A DNA stretch of 64,000 nucleotides from Arion vulgaris (Eukaryota; Mollusca; Gastropoda; Stylommatophora; Arionidae), in the NCBI GenBank assembly GCA_020796225.1, contig CM036756.1, positions 43,209,398 to 43,273,397 of the forward strand, given 5' to 3'. The translations under genes were made by a program, and so were the position numbers. Shown piece after piece: positions 20,932-31,029 of the stretch. Positions within the stretch are counted from its first letter, which is position 1. Every line of letters begins with the position of its first letter. Below the pieces are notes generated by a model that saw only the letters and a list, made by a program, of their open reading frames with translations, did no database searches and had not been told where the DNA came from.

Positions 20932-23900
20932 CTATATATTCAATGTTGTCTCTTGTATGAACTTCACTGTCTTTTGTAGCTCACACAGAGGTCCGTGTAG
21001 TTTTATGTCGAGTGTTATTTCATTAGGCCAGTGAGTTTGCCTCAGTGTATCATATTCGGGGCAGTCTTGAAGTATGTGCTCTGCAGTCTGGTTTGCCTGT
21101 CCACATGTACACATGGCTGAATTGCCAATCTTGAATTTTGTATACATGTGGCTGATTGTGTCCTGTTCTAAGGCGCAGAATAACAACTTGTTCCAATCTG
21201 CTCATATTATAGTAATCGTCTTGTGTTGGTATTTGTGGCTTTCTCATTGATTTAATCATCCTTTTCTTTTGGTGGTAGGTAACTGGCACATCTGGCTGCT
21301 CTCCTGCAGCACCTTCCTTGGTCAATCGGTCTGCTGTTTCATTTCCTGGTATTCCACAGTGAGAGGGTATCCACTGCAAGACGACCCTCCGATGCTTGGA
21401 CAATTTAGACAGTAGGGTCTGTAGACCTGGCAATTTTCTGGACTGAAGTGCTTGGAGTGCTGATTTTGCATCAGTCAAAAATACAACAGGTTGAGGATCG
21501 GGTCTGGTATTCAACAGTTTTTCAGTTGCCACCTTGATTGCCTGAATTTCTGCATCATAGTTGTGACAGAATTTCCCGTTGGTACTTTAATCGCATCTCT
21601 AGCATTGTTTGGGTATTCTATGTACACTCCTGCTCCTCCATTCTTCACTGCATTTTCTGCTGACCCATCCGTATATACCCGGACCCAGAGGTCATGTGGG
21701 TATTCTTCATCAAGTAAACTGAGAGTGACTGTTTTGCGTTGTATGCTGTTCTGCTCATCCTTGTCGAATATTCCTTTCACTTCTTTCTGGATACATACTT
21801 CTAGTTCAGTCTCCTCTCTCCAAGGGTTTGCTCTGGCACAGACTTTAGGGGAATGCCAACTTTTGGTAGGTCTGAGGTTTGCCTATTCAGTCTTTTGGCC
21901 TGATGAATATAGCTGCTTCTTTTCAGCCGCACCAATGCTAGATTTTTGAATCTGTTTTCCATTGGATGGCTTGGCATACTCAGAAACTTTTGTGCCTGCG
22001 TCATCACTTTTGTGTCTCTGCGTTCTCTCAGTGCTTGTATTCCCCCACTCTTTCCATCTCCACTATTGGTGTTGTTTTCATTGCTCCTGTGATGACACGA
22101 AGCGCCTGGTTTTGCACCTTATCCAGTTCTCCTAATGTGGTATTTGATGCTGGACACCATGCATCTGACCCATATTCCAGGTGTGGTTGTATGCCCTGCT
22201 GATAAATATTTTAAAGTATTTTTTTTGACTGGCGCCCCATGTGGTTCCACTTAATTTTCTCAGAATGGCTAACTTCCTCCTGGCCTTTGCTGCTGCTTTG
22301 TTGATGTGCTGCTTCCACGTCAGTCTATCATCGAATGTAACTCCGAGATAGGTGGGTTGCTTGTCTTCTCTTAGCAGTTCTCCATTTATTTTAATGGTGC
22401 CAGCTTTTGTTTGGGAGAGAGAGTAAAGAGTGTAGTGCTGCACTTATCTGTGTTGATGCTGACACACCATCTGTTTGCCCATGAGGTTAAGGCATCTATA
22501 GCTCTTTGTATCGATTTGGTGGCCACTGTTGCATACTCATTTGTGCACCATATTACCAGATCATCAGCGTACATTGCAACTTTTACTCCCTGTGGTAACT
22601 CAGCAACCAGGTCGTTGATGAAAATCAAGAAGAGTGTGGGGAACAATACTCCTCCTTGAGGGACGCCATGACGCAGTAGAACTTTTTTTACTCTTGAGTC
22701 CATCTAGATGCACTCTGGCTTTTCTGTTATGTAAGTATGCTTTTATCCATATGTACATCCTACCCTTTATTCTACTATTTCTCAGTTTCTTCAGTCCACG
22801 TCGCTTTCTATCAGCTAAACCCATTCTTATCGACATCCAATCTTAAAGGTCTGCTTGGTCTATCAATGCTCCTGAACTCCTGTGTACCAGATGTTCGCTT
22901 ATACCTTTGGAGATTCAATCTCCTTGTTGAGAGACAACTTGTCTTGGTCTTGGCGGGCTAGAGTGGGAAACTGCTGCCTGAAACCTGCCTGCTGTGACAC
23001 AAGAATGTTTTCACTTTCAAGATACCACTGCAGTTGGAGATTGATTATACGTTCCATTGTTTTGCAGAGACAACTTGAAAGACTGATCGGTCGGTAGCTG
23101 GAGGCAGAAGAACTATTCGGTCGGTAGCTGGAGGCAGAAGAACTATCTTTTCCAGGTTTCGAGAGCGGTATCATGATTGCTTCTCTCCAGGTCTGTGGAA
23201 CTTGACCCAAGATCCAACAATTATTGTAAATCTGCAGTAACTTTGTTTTTGCTGCAGTTCCTAAGTTCTTAATCATCTCATTGGACACTCCATCAGCTCC
23301 TGGTGATTTTCTCAATTTTAATTTGGATATTGCTAGTTCCAGTTCTGTAAATGTGATTGGGGTCTTCATCACTTCAGGTATTGTTTCGTCTTGCTCTACA
23401 TTTTGCTTTTTCTCACGAATCTCTCGCTGTTTCGTTGTGCTAATTTCAATATTGCTGTCTTTAGCAAAGGAGTCTGCAAAATGATCAGCTGCCTGTTTTC
23501 CTGTGAGGATGTTTCCATCTTTGTTTAATGCAATCTTTGGATTTCTCCTTGTACCTTCATCATTAAGTTGTTTTACCAGCTTCCACAGCTTCCTGGTATC
23601 TCTTTCAAAGTTTAAGGACTCTGTTTTTCCTTCCAGCTCCTCCGCCTGGCCTGCAGCTTGGCCCTTTGAAATATAGCCTTGGCATGCTGATATTTGTTGT
23701 GGTGTTCTTGGCATGGAGTGGTCTCTGCCTGCTTTCGTGAAATTTCTACATTATTGTGCAGTAGTTCCAATTCACTGCTCCAGTAAGGCGTGTAGTGCTT
23801 TCGAGCCCTTCTAGGAATTGTTTCATATGCAGCCTGTTTTATGCATCGGCTGAACTCATCAACTACCTTGTTGATGTCCTTGTCAGTAGATAGACCTAGT

Positions 23901-24827
23901 GTCAGTATACTGGTGCGATGCTTATACATTGTCCAATCTGCCTTCTTGTAATTCCACTAGATAAGAGTGCTGCTCTCCTGATGAGTTGATTTTCAACAGT
24001 GAGAAATACTGGCCGATGGTCGCTGCCTCCTAGCTGTTTCCCAACAACACATGTAATGTTCCATTCCAGGTCTGAGGAGAGGAATGCCAAGTCTGGTGTA
24101 GAGGTGGTGTGCCATGATCTGGAGTAGAAGGTTGGCTGATCTTTGGGCTGATTGACAAGGATTAGTTTGTTGTCATCCTGCCAGTTTTCAAGCTCTCGCC
24201 CTACTGTCCATGTTGTCATACCCCCAGCTCTGTGAGTGACTATTGAAGTCCCCGCACACTATGAGTCTTTCCTTTGTTGGAATTGTGACCAGTGCCAGTG
24301 GGCGGTCACTTGGACAGTAGTAGTTGATTAAGTGAAACTCTGTACTTGCCATCCTAAGATGCAGCATCTGATATTCTGCACCCTCCATGTACTCCTCAAA
24401 CTGACATGTGGTGATGTTGTTTCTCACAAGTGTCAGTACTCCACCCTTTCTTCTATTTTTCGGTCTGATCGGTAGCACTGGAAGCCTCTGACTTTGAAGG
24501 CTACATCTTCATTCAGGTGGGTCTCTTGCAAACAGCATACATGTACTTGTTCTTCATTTAGGATGTTTTCAAGTTCTACTTTTGCTGTAGCATCTTTTTG
24601 CTGTTCACACCCTCAGCATTCCAGTGCATTATTTTAAGAAATTGGCCAGTTGCTCTATTCCCATGCCTCCTGGCTCCACAGGGCAAATGAGAAGGACATC
24701 CAGTAGCTGGGGTTGGGCCCTTTCGAGGTAGAGGGCCCGGCACTGCACCTGCCTGAGTGTCCGTCACAGGGCGAGCACCATATTTTTTAAATACATAGAC
24801 ATATTCATATGTGTTTATGCGTGGCAA
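20932..24827 (-). pseudogene. LINE1 ORF2 polyprotein, frameshifted
   Basis: ORF2 makes the enzymes of target-primed reverse transcription. The order on the minus strand is endonuclease (LKIMHWNAEG near 24640, LQETHL near 24520, GDFNSH near 24245, SDHRPVF near 24020), reverse transcriptase (LRKSPGADGVSNEMI near 23300, YRPISL near 23080, HGVPQGG near 22660, YADD at 22561-22572), RNase H (YTDGS near 21670, DAKSALQAL near 21440, IPSHCGIPGNETADRL near 21340) and a tail CTCGQANQTAEHILQDCP near 21080. The reading passes through at least ten frame changes, so it cannot make one protein as written. Domain motifs are otherwise well kept. Confidence 0.88.
23087..23146. repeat. 30-bp perfect tandem duplication inside the LINE1 RT
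   Basis: Two identical 30-bp units (starting TCGGTCGGTAGCTGGAGGCA) insert ten extra residues, in frame, just before the YRPISL motif of reverse transcriptase. Confidence 0.95.
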
Positions 24828-25224
24828 CCTGATTGCTATAGTGCGCCTCTTGGCTGGTTGCCTCCGACTTCAGCACTCTTACTGCTAGAGAAGACTGTGG
24901 TCTAACTTGAGGGATAGAAAAATTGTAAAAGAAGTAGGAGATAAGACAAGAAAAAGATGCCCTCCTCAAGAGAGAGGAGGGCTGCCATTTAACCCATAGT
25001 TGGGGATGGGTTGGTTGCAGCCAGAGCATTTTCCACTCGCCGTGGGTTCTGCGCTGTCACCTTATGAGGCCCCATCCTGCTCCCGCCTTTTGGTCTGGCC
25101 TTTCACCTTCAGTCTGTTCGCCTTGGTTAGACTTGCCAGGAGTTAGACTCCCGCCGACATAGCCTGAAAAATCACCAAGGCACGCAAACCCTCCAACAAC
25201 GATAAGGTAGGCTAATCTGGAGGG

Positions 25225-25440
25225 GATGTTAGTCATGTATCTTTCCTTGACCAAATACACACAGTGGGTACTGTTGTCAGCATCATGTTTGTCTTTTTTA
25301 CTTCTCAGTATGTCTCTGGTACCCAATTGACATCGGATACACCTGAAAGCTTTTTGGTCTGAAACAATCTCACCTTAATAGGGGAATTTGATCCTACGAC
25401 CATGTGTATACGATGCAAGTGACCTAGCTATTATGGTTCT
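25225..25440 (-). repeat. SINE, family C, right piece split by LINE1
   Basis: After the target duplication it continues GTATCTTTCCTTGACCAAAT, TCTGGTACCCAATTGACATC and a decayed tRNA-like head near 25390-25436. Together with 20855-20900 it forms one interrupted copy. Confidence 0.8.
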
Positions 25441-25480
25441 ATATATTTATATATAGTAATGATCTTTGCCACAAATGCTG

Positions 25481-25589
<109 letters not shown>

Positions 25590-25649
25590 GTAATCTGAGT
25601 TATTGAGACAAATCATTAACCACATGTTAATTTTATTTCATGTACTCAC

Positions 25650-25750
25650 CAGGTGATGACTTCATCCTCTATAACCAACACTAACGCTGCTATGCTGATT
25701 AGGTATGCTAAACAGTCCCTGATCAATGGCCACCAACTGAGTTGAACAAC
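25650..25750 (-). CDS. SLC24/NCKX exchanger, exon after alpha-1
   Basis: It encodes VVQLSWWPLIRDCLAYLISI and AALVLVIEDEVITW. The SWWPLxRD motif followed by a helix is a hallmark of the SLC24 family. The acceptor AAATTTCAG and donor CCTG|GTGAGT are consensus. Phases 0 and 2 match exons B and D, with Trp split across the junction. Confidence 0.95.
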
Positions 25751-25844
25751 CTGAAATTTTAATGAGAAGCACTTGATGCAAGTCAGAGGATGACACATAC
25801 AAGAATTCATTATCAGTTGATAATTTTGTCTTTGTAATGATAAA

Positions 25845-26175
25845 CTTAATATTACAACAAACGGCAAGAAACTGAAAGTAGTGGACAGATTTACTTATCT
25901 TGGAAGCACACTGTCCCAAAATGTCACCATAGACGATGAAATAAATACCAGAATCTCTAAAGCTAGCAGCACTTTTGGTAGACTACATAGAAACGTCTGG
26001 CACAGATGTGGTATTGGTTAAGTCACACAACTCAAGGTACATCAAGCTGTCGTGCTCCTAGTCCTTCTTCATGTTTGCAAAACTTGGACTGTATATCAGC
26101 AACACGCAAGGAAGCTAAAGCACTTTCACACAGTCTGCCTCAGAAAAATAATGAACTTCAAATGACAGGATCATA
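25845..26175 (+). mobile_element. LINE RT C-terminal fragment
   Basis: The plus strand reads VVDRFTYLGSTLSQNVTIDD then EINTRISKASSTFGRLHRNV, the RT thumb of a LINE, followed by a decayed LLVLLHVCKTWTVYQ-like segment. Confidence 0.83.
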
Positions 26176-26214
26176 AGCAGATTTCCTGCAGCCTGTTCCA
26201 AATTTGTGTTTACC

Positions 26215-26510
26215 ATCAATACTAGAGAACTGAATTAATGTAGCTACCAACACCTGACAAATATTTTGAATGAGAATGAAAATCGTGGCATTTTCTTTAC
26301 TGGATGTCGTCATCAACCACAGTAAACGAGTCGTTGATTTTCTAGGCACCACTTATACGTTCAGTAGTTTACCATTGCTTTCTGAATGGTGAGGCCTATT
26401 TTTACCATTCATAAAAATTAACGGGAATAAATTTACTTCCAAACTGCAGGCTGTGGAGTTTTAACCAGGTACTATTGGGTTGTGATCGAGCTCAATGCTG
26501 CCAAGTTACA
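26215..26510 (-). repeat. tRNA-related SINE, family H
   Basis: Reverse complement of the 57.6-kb copy: both share CGATCACAACCCAA, GGTTWAAACTCC and CCATTCAGAAAGCAATGG. The minus orientation gives a B-box-like GGTTAAAACTCC. Confidence 0.72.
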
Positions 26511-26574
26511 AACACCCAATGACAAAAATGTTACGGAACAAAATAATAACAGTAAATGGTCAGAGATTTGCATC

Positions 26575-26735
26575 TGTGTGCTATCAAGTTTACTATACGG
26601 ATCAAAGTGTGGGTGAATGACAGAACAAGAAATGTCCAAACTTTCCACCTTTCATACAAATTGCCTGGAAAAGATCTTACGCATGTTCCGGCCAAAAACT
26701 ATCTGTAACCAAGAACTCTTTAAACAGTGTCATCA
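26575..26735 (+). mobile_element. LINE RT fragment (host of a nested insert)
   Basis: The plus strand reads MTEQEMSKLSTFHTNCLEKI then LRMFRPKTICNQELFKQC, a LINE post-RT segment. It continues after the nested element at 27000 as NMNAIIQKR, the same motif seen at 10.03 kb. Confidence 0.8.
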
Positions 26736-26984
26736 TCATCCTCAAATAGCTTGTCCTGAGCAGAACTTTGCCACTTTAACAGTCCTCCGAATTCTCTCTC
26801 ATAGGCCAGCTGTCCTGCCTCTGCAGCCACCATGTTCAAACCTGTTAAATTCTGAATCCATCTTCTCCGTGGTCTTCCTCTTCTTCTCTTTGCTGGTATG
26901 CCTCCTTCCATGATGGTCTTTTTATATGTCCAAAAAATTTCAACTTTCTCTTTCTTATTTATAGCATCAGCCAGTTTTCTTTGA
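26736..26984 (-). mobile_element. Nested LINE 3' end, GRPRRRW family, 15-bp target duplication
   Basis: A 249-bp insert is flanked by TAAACAGTGTCATCA (26721-26735 and 26985-26999). The minus strand reads MEGGIPAKRRRGRPRRRWIQ, NLTGLNMVAAEAGQLAYERE, and ends with a (GAT)n tail. It is 5'-truncated and interrupts the plus-strand LINE fragment. Confidence 0.88.
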
Positions 26985-27015
26985 TAAACAGTGTCATCAA
27001 GAGAATATGAACGCC

Positions 27016-27165
27016 ATCATCCAAAAGAGATGATCATCCTGAATCCATCTTCTCCACTTTGCTAGGATGTTCTTCCAAAACGGTCTTCTCCAGCCCTTTG
27101 TATCTGTCTTTTTTAATATATCCAAAAACACCGTAATTTTCTCATGCATATTTTTGTATCATTGT
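27016..27165 (-). mobile_element. LINE 3' end fragment, GRPRRRW family
   Basis: Minus sequence around AGATGGATTCAGGATGATC and GGGCTGGAGAAGACC matches the 26.74- and 60.37-kb copies. Strongly decayed. Confidence 0.6.
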
Positions 27166-27362
27166 CATTTGCCATATACCAAATAAGGTTAGGAAATATG
27201 ACTAACAGGGCACACAAAAAAACACAAGATGCTGGCAATACAGAAGTTGGATACATTTAGTAATAGACATAAAATCACATTTTAAAAATGAGAATATAGT
27301 ACATGTAACAACAAATATGGCTTGACACTTTAATAGTAAGGGAAATCTATTAAGAAACTTAC

Positions 27363-27449
27363 AGTTTTGGCAGCAAAGCCACACATGCTAATGACAAACA
27401 TGACATTGTAGATAGCTGAACCAACAACTGTGCTTAGTCCAACATCATC
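27363..27449 (-). CDS. SLC24/NCKX exchanger, alpha-1 repeat exon (second half)
   Basis: An 87-nt exon encodes DDVGLSTVVGSAIYNVMFVI then SMCGFAAKT. GSAIYN is the conserved alpha-1 segment (GSAVFN in vertebrate members). It is bounded by TATGAACAG and ACT|GTAAGT, phase 0 on both sides, and joins exons A and C without a gap. Confidence 0.95.
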
Positions 27450-27527
27450 CTGTTCATAAAAGAAATGATATATTTATATAAAGTTGTCATAACAACGATA
27501 ACAAGTAACAACAAAATCAAGATTGTT

Positions 27528-27690
27528 TTCTTCTTCTTTGAACACTCAACATTGATCACTTGTTGACCGCTCTTTGTGATTTGCATGTGATCTGAGCCTA
27601 AGAGCGATTGTACATTGTGTCAGTTATGCACCTACAAGGTCAGCAGATCTGATTTCTGCGACGCTTTTTATTTACTAGGGGAGCTTCCTA
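27528..27690 (-). repeat. (GAA)-tailed short element, family A, truncated
   Basis: Minus orientation. It keeps the 3' half from the TTCTTCTTTGAA tail to CTTTTTATTTACTAGGGGAG and stops where the inverted-repeat element begins. Confidence 0.8.
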
Positions 27691-28176
27691 AGCTCCCCCA
27701 AAAAAAGCATTACTTAGTGTCTTTTTCAAACAGTGCAGATGTACAGAACATGGAAAATCAGGTCAGATTAGATTGAACAGTGCTTGCACAAACACGTGTG
27801 ATAGGTTGCACAAACACATGTGATAGGTTAGGCAATTGGTGTCGTAAGAAATAATGGTTTGTGGTTCGAATCTTGTGTTTGGTAAATTATTTTTTCCGGA
27901 GGACCTTAATACTTGTTTCCCCTGGGGTTCTTAGAAATTCTTATTGACTTGTTACGAATATACTTGAAGCTACCTATGACTGATGTATGCATGTATGTTA
28001 TATGTGTTTACTTGTATGTATGCTATTGTTTCATCTCATATATAACAAACATAAAAAGCTTATAGTATATGTTTGTGTACGCACTGTTTGCTGAAATCTG
28101 ACCTGATTTTCTGTGTTCTTTAGTAGATGCTGTTTAAAAAAGACATCGCTAAGTAATGCTCTTTTTTTGGAGAGCT
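27691..28176. mobile_element. 486-bp element with ~95-bp terminal inverted repeats
   Basis: The left arm (27691-27782, with AAAAAAAGCATTACTTAG and GAAAATCAGGTCAGATT) pairs with the right arm (28081-28176) at roughly 80-85% by eye. Between them is a family F tRNA-like SINE. This may be a MITE-like transposon or an accidental inverted duplication. I see no clear target duplication and no coding frame. Confidence 0.7.
27815..27990 (+). repeat. tRNA-derived SINE, family F, intact copy
   Basis: An A-box-like TAGGCAATTGG and a B-box GGTTCGAATCTTG are spaced as in a tRNA promoter. TTTGGTAAATTATTTTTTCC and GGAGGACCTTAATACTTGTT follow. It provides the uninterrupted reference for the copy split by LINE2. 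Confidence 0.65.
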
Positions 28177-28194
28177 AGCTGGCTGTGCTCTGAA

Positions 28195-28261
28195 AAATGC
28201 TCATCTTCAGGGCTAGGCAATGAGCGACGTAAGAAATAAGTATTTGTGGTTAGAATCATGT
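28195..28261 (+). repeat. SINE, family F, left piece split by LINE2
   Basis: It has TAGGCAATGAG (A-box-like), then GTGGTTAGAATCATGT, ending at the target duplication of LINE2. The other piece is at 30525-30620. Confidence 0.75.
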
Positions 28262-28338
28262 TATTGGTTATTGGTTACTAAACTGACGTCATTGCACTCT
28301 GGGCAGACCCATAAATGCTCAGTCTCCACCAACAGATA

Positions 28339-30503
28339 TCAAAGAGTATGCATACTGATGGTTCCTGTGGCTCGCTGATTAAACACACCTCTCAATCTGC
28401 TTCTCAGGCATCCAGTTCGACTTGAACAACGGGTAACTCCACTGCTTAAATCGCTTGATCGATTCAACATCGATTTTAGTGTCATCCAACAGAGAGTCAC
28501 GAAGAGACCGAAGAATATCCCCTTATCCATCTTCAACTCCCCAACAATCGATGCTGTTGATGCAAGCCTGTCCGCTCTCTCATTACCGTAAACACCCGCA
28601 TGCCCAGGACAGTATATCCATGTAAGCCACTGGAGGTTAGAAACTTCTATAGACAACATCCACTCATACCGAAACCTGCCCTTCTGGATCTTGTGAAGCA
28701 TCGACTGAGAGTCAGATACAACAACTGCCCCAGTAAATGAAGTCCCAGAAATCCAATAGAGGGCAGCAGTAACGGCCTCAACCTCCATCCTCATACTAGA
28801 AGTAGTTGTCCTGTATGCCCCACTTCGCTCTGCAACAACCCTACCATGCGCATTAGCCAAGAAACCCCAGCCGGATTTCTCACCACGTTGAACCGACCCG
28901 CCCGAGTGGTTACCGTGGCCCAAATGTGGGTGTAAAGAATAGAACCACTGTTACCTGCCACGCATGTCGTAAGAGGCGACTAAGGAGGTCTGGATGAGAT
29001 CGGATGCATGTATCCGCTAGGGAATGCTAACCCAAACAAATGCTTGCAGAAAACGGATGCACCAGGCCGTAAGGCGCATAACATGGTGCAACGACTCCTC
29101 ACAATGAGGAATGGGATAACGGATTCTACGGTTTTCAATCTGCCTTGGAGATTTAGCCACGCAGTAAGAATGTCAGAACTACCATCACGAGGTTGGACAA
29201 AACTTACTGCGGGAAGAGTTAGCACAAACGGGGAAGCAGAAATCATAGGAATTATATCCTACGGAACTGCCCCCAGTATGCAAACTTGAGAAGAAAGAGG
29301 TGGCCCACTTACACCAGCGTCCAAGACAAACTGTATGGCGTGGCTGATAATCTGAGGCAGACGGCTGCCTTTATTAAAGAATCCGAAATCCCAATCTACC
29401 GAGAACGAAGAAGAAGAACCGACCCATCGGTATATACAACAACATCATCATCCCTGCATTATCTTCTATCAGCTGCTTAACTGCGAGATCAGCCTTCATG
29501 TTGCCCCAATCTCTACATTCTCTTCCAAGAGTAATGATAATGTTGAGATAGTTCATCACGCTACCATCTGTTGGGATCCATTCTTCCCCTTTTAGTAGGG
29601 TCGCAACCGTAGTCACCTGACCAATTGTTCTCTCAGCCTGGGCCATCCACGACATGCCACGCTTGATTCTCATGCCCTTAACATCATTAGTGTTCTTGTG
29701 TAGTGGATGTCTCTTATCCGAAGTAACCTGCATATATGCCTTGGTTTGGGCGATTGCATGACGGGAGCGTAGTGACAGAAGGCCAAGCATATATCTCATC
29801 TTCACAATGGGGTATCTCTAGTGCAGCCCAGAACTATACGCATACCTTCATTCTGAACCCGTTTGAGTCGTTCACATTGAGATCTTGATATCGTAAGAAT
29901 TCCGAGTCCGTAATCTACCACTGACATTACCAGTCGATCGAACAAAATGGCAAGTAGTCTCTGCTCAAGGTGTGCGGCCACCATAACTTTGAGAGCCGCA
30001 AGACCACGCTTGCACCGTTGTATCGTCTGTTCAATACGGTGTTTGAAAGATAGACTACGATCAAAGGTTATTCCAAGATATCGCAGCCTGTCTCTGCGCT
30101 CGATGGTATGTTCATCAAAGATTACACAGGGTAGGTCAGTCTTGATGATGTGATTATTCAACGAGCACCACAACATACACGCTTTTTCAGGATTTACCTG
30201 AGAGCGAGACTCTCTACACCAACCTGAGATGGTACGCAATGTTTTCTGAATGTCGTCAACCATCTCTCGTCTATCTGACCCAGTCCTATATATTAAGATA
30301 TCATCTGCAAATGTCAATGTCCGACCCAATCCGGTTGGCTGAATTTTAGCTACATTTGTTGTGTAAATATTAAACAACACGGGTGATAGAGGAAAACCCT
30401 GGGGTAATCCCGGCATATACGTGCAGGATCCGATGTCCATGTTCCTAAACGGAGTGCAATGGTTCTCTCCATTAAAGAAGCAGCTATCCAGTTCACCAGC
30501 CAA
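28339..30503 (-). pseudogene. LINE2 RT-RNase H open frame, truncated and interrupted
   Basis: A 233-codon frame (30503-29802) covers the RT palm and thumb with FADD replacing the usual YADD; Phe is a known variant there. A second frame (29805-29374) reaches the first RNase H Asp (YTDGS). A third (28923-28339) supplies the rest of RNase H, including SSMRMEVEAVTAALYW (Glu), VVVSDSQSML (Asp) and GNERADRLAS (last Asp). The break between the second and third is the 516-bp insert. It cannot encode a working enzyme as it stands. Confidence 0.88.
28900..29415 (+). mobile_element. 516-bp (GAA)-tailed insert inside the LINE2 RNase H
   Basis: It is flanked by the 10-bp duplication GAACCGACCC (28890-28899 and 29416-29425) and ends CGAAGAAGAA, on the strand opposite LINE2. 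It begins with blocks shared with family A (AAAGAATAGAACCACTGTTA, CATGTCGTAAGAGGCGACTA, GGCGCATAACATGG) but extends about 300 bp further. A 93-codon frame in it has no recognised domain. It may be a full-length family A element or a deletion derivative of a LINE. Confidence 0.88.
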
Positions 30504-30524
30504 GGATTAACTTCACATTTAATC

Positions 30525-30620
30525 GAATCATGTGTTTGGTAAATTGTTTTTTCCAGAGGACCTAAATACTTGTTTACAGTTGGCATGGCTACCAATATGA
30601 CATCCGGATTATCATGAGCA
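30525..30620 (+). repeat. SINE, family F, right piece split by LINE2
   Basis: It continues GAATCATGTGTTTGGTAAAT and TTTTTTCCAGAGGACCTAAA, matching 27870-27915. Confidence 0.78.
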
Positions 30621-30744
30621 GTTTAAGGTGTTTTTTTGTGCTTCTGTACAGTGTGGAGTGGCCAGCTTCATGATCATCCTCTCTCAGCTGCCTTTTATGA
30701 TATGCGTCGAGAGAATAGTGATTCTATTCTTAGCTACCCCTGAA

Positions 30745-30942
30745 ACCACACACAGGAGTAAGATTCTACTAAGATAGGGGCCTAGAGAAGCTACCCTAGT
30801 AAATAAAAGCACAGCATGTGCTGGCCTACTTGCATGCGCATAACTGGCACAATGTACAATTGCTCTTAGGCTTAGATCACATACAAATCACACAGAGTGG
30901 TTTTACAAGTGGTCGATATGGAGCGTTTGAAGAAGAAGCTGC
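30745..30942 (+). repeat. (GAA)-tailed short element, family A
   Basis: AAGCTACCCTAGTAAATAAA, GCATAACTGGCACAATGTAC, ATCACATACAAATCACACAG and TTTGAAGAAGAAG are present. The 5' part is diverged. Confidence 0.82.
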
Positions 30943-31029
30943 AAGGATACAGATTAGTCAACCATATAAACAAATGAAACAATAATCTTTTCTTATTTGA
31001 ATCTAGCAAGCTATGCACTCTCATAGCCC

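Larger units (their letters stand above)
20901..25224 (-). mobile_element. LINE1: I-type non-LTR retrotransposon, near full length
   Basis: This 4.32-kb element is flanked by a 12-bp target duplication GATGTTAGTCAT (20889-20900 and 25225-25236) inside a family C SINE. Its minus strand carries about 400 nt of 5' leader, then ORF2 with endonuclease, RT, RNase H and a Cys/His tail, and ends in a GAAGGAAGGAAGGAT tail. I see no ORF1 (no gag-like CCHC frame) before ORF2. A second copy of the 5' end at 41.42 kb starts at about the same place, which argues that this is the true 5' end. RNase H places it near the I superfamily; the clade within it is not resolved. Confidence 0.9.
28262..30524 (-). mobile_element. 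LINE2: I-type retrotransposon, 5'-truncated
   Basis: It is flanked by GAATCATGT (28253-28261 and 30525-30533) within a family F SINE, and ends in a (CCAATAA)n tail. The minus strand starts inside reverse transcriptase (NPWLVNWIAASLMERTIALR, LPQGFPLSPVLFN, FADD at 30300-30311, LRYLGITFDRSLSF), then a connection region and RNase H (YTDGS near 29430; PGHAGVYGNERADRL near 28600) with a CPECND-like end. It lacks the endonuclease and the first part of RT. GC content looks higher than in the flanks. RNase H is split by a nested insert. Confidence 0.9.

Noticed and set aside
22411..23097. Several plus-strand frames between 21.5 and 23.5 kb
   Set aside because: Antisense to the LINE1 ORF2, which carries clear RT and RNase H motifs on the minus strand.
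29008..29480. Plus-strand frames of 93 and 64 codons as a possible new gene
   Set aside because: They fall in the 516-bp retrotransposed insert and the LINE2 antisense strand; no domain recognised.
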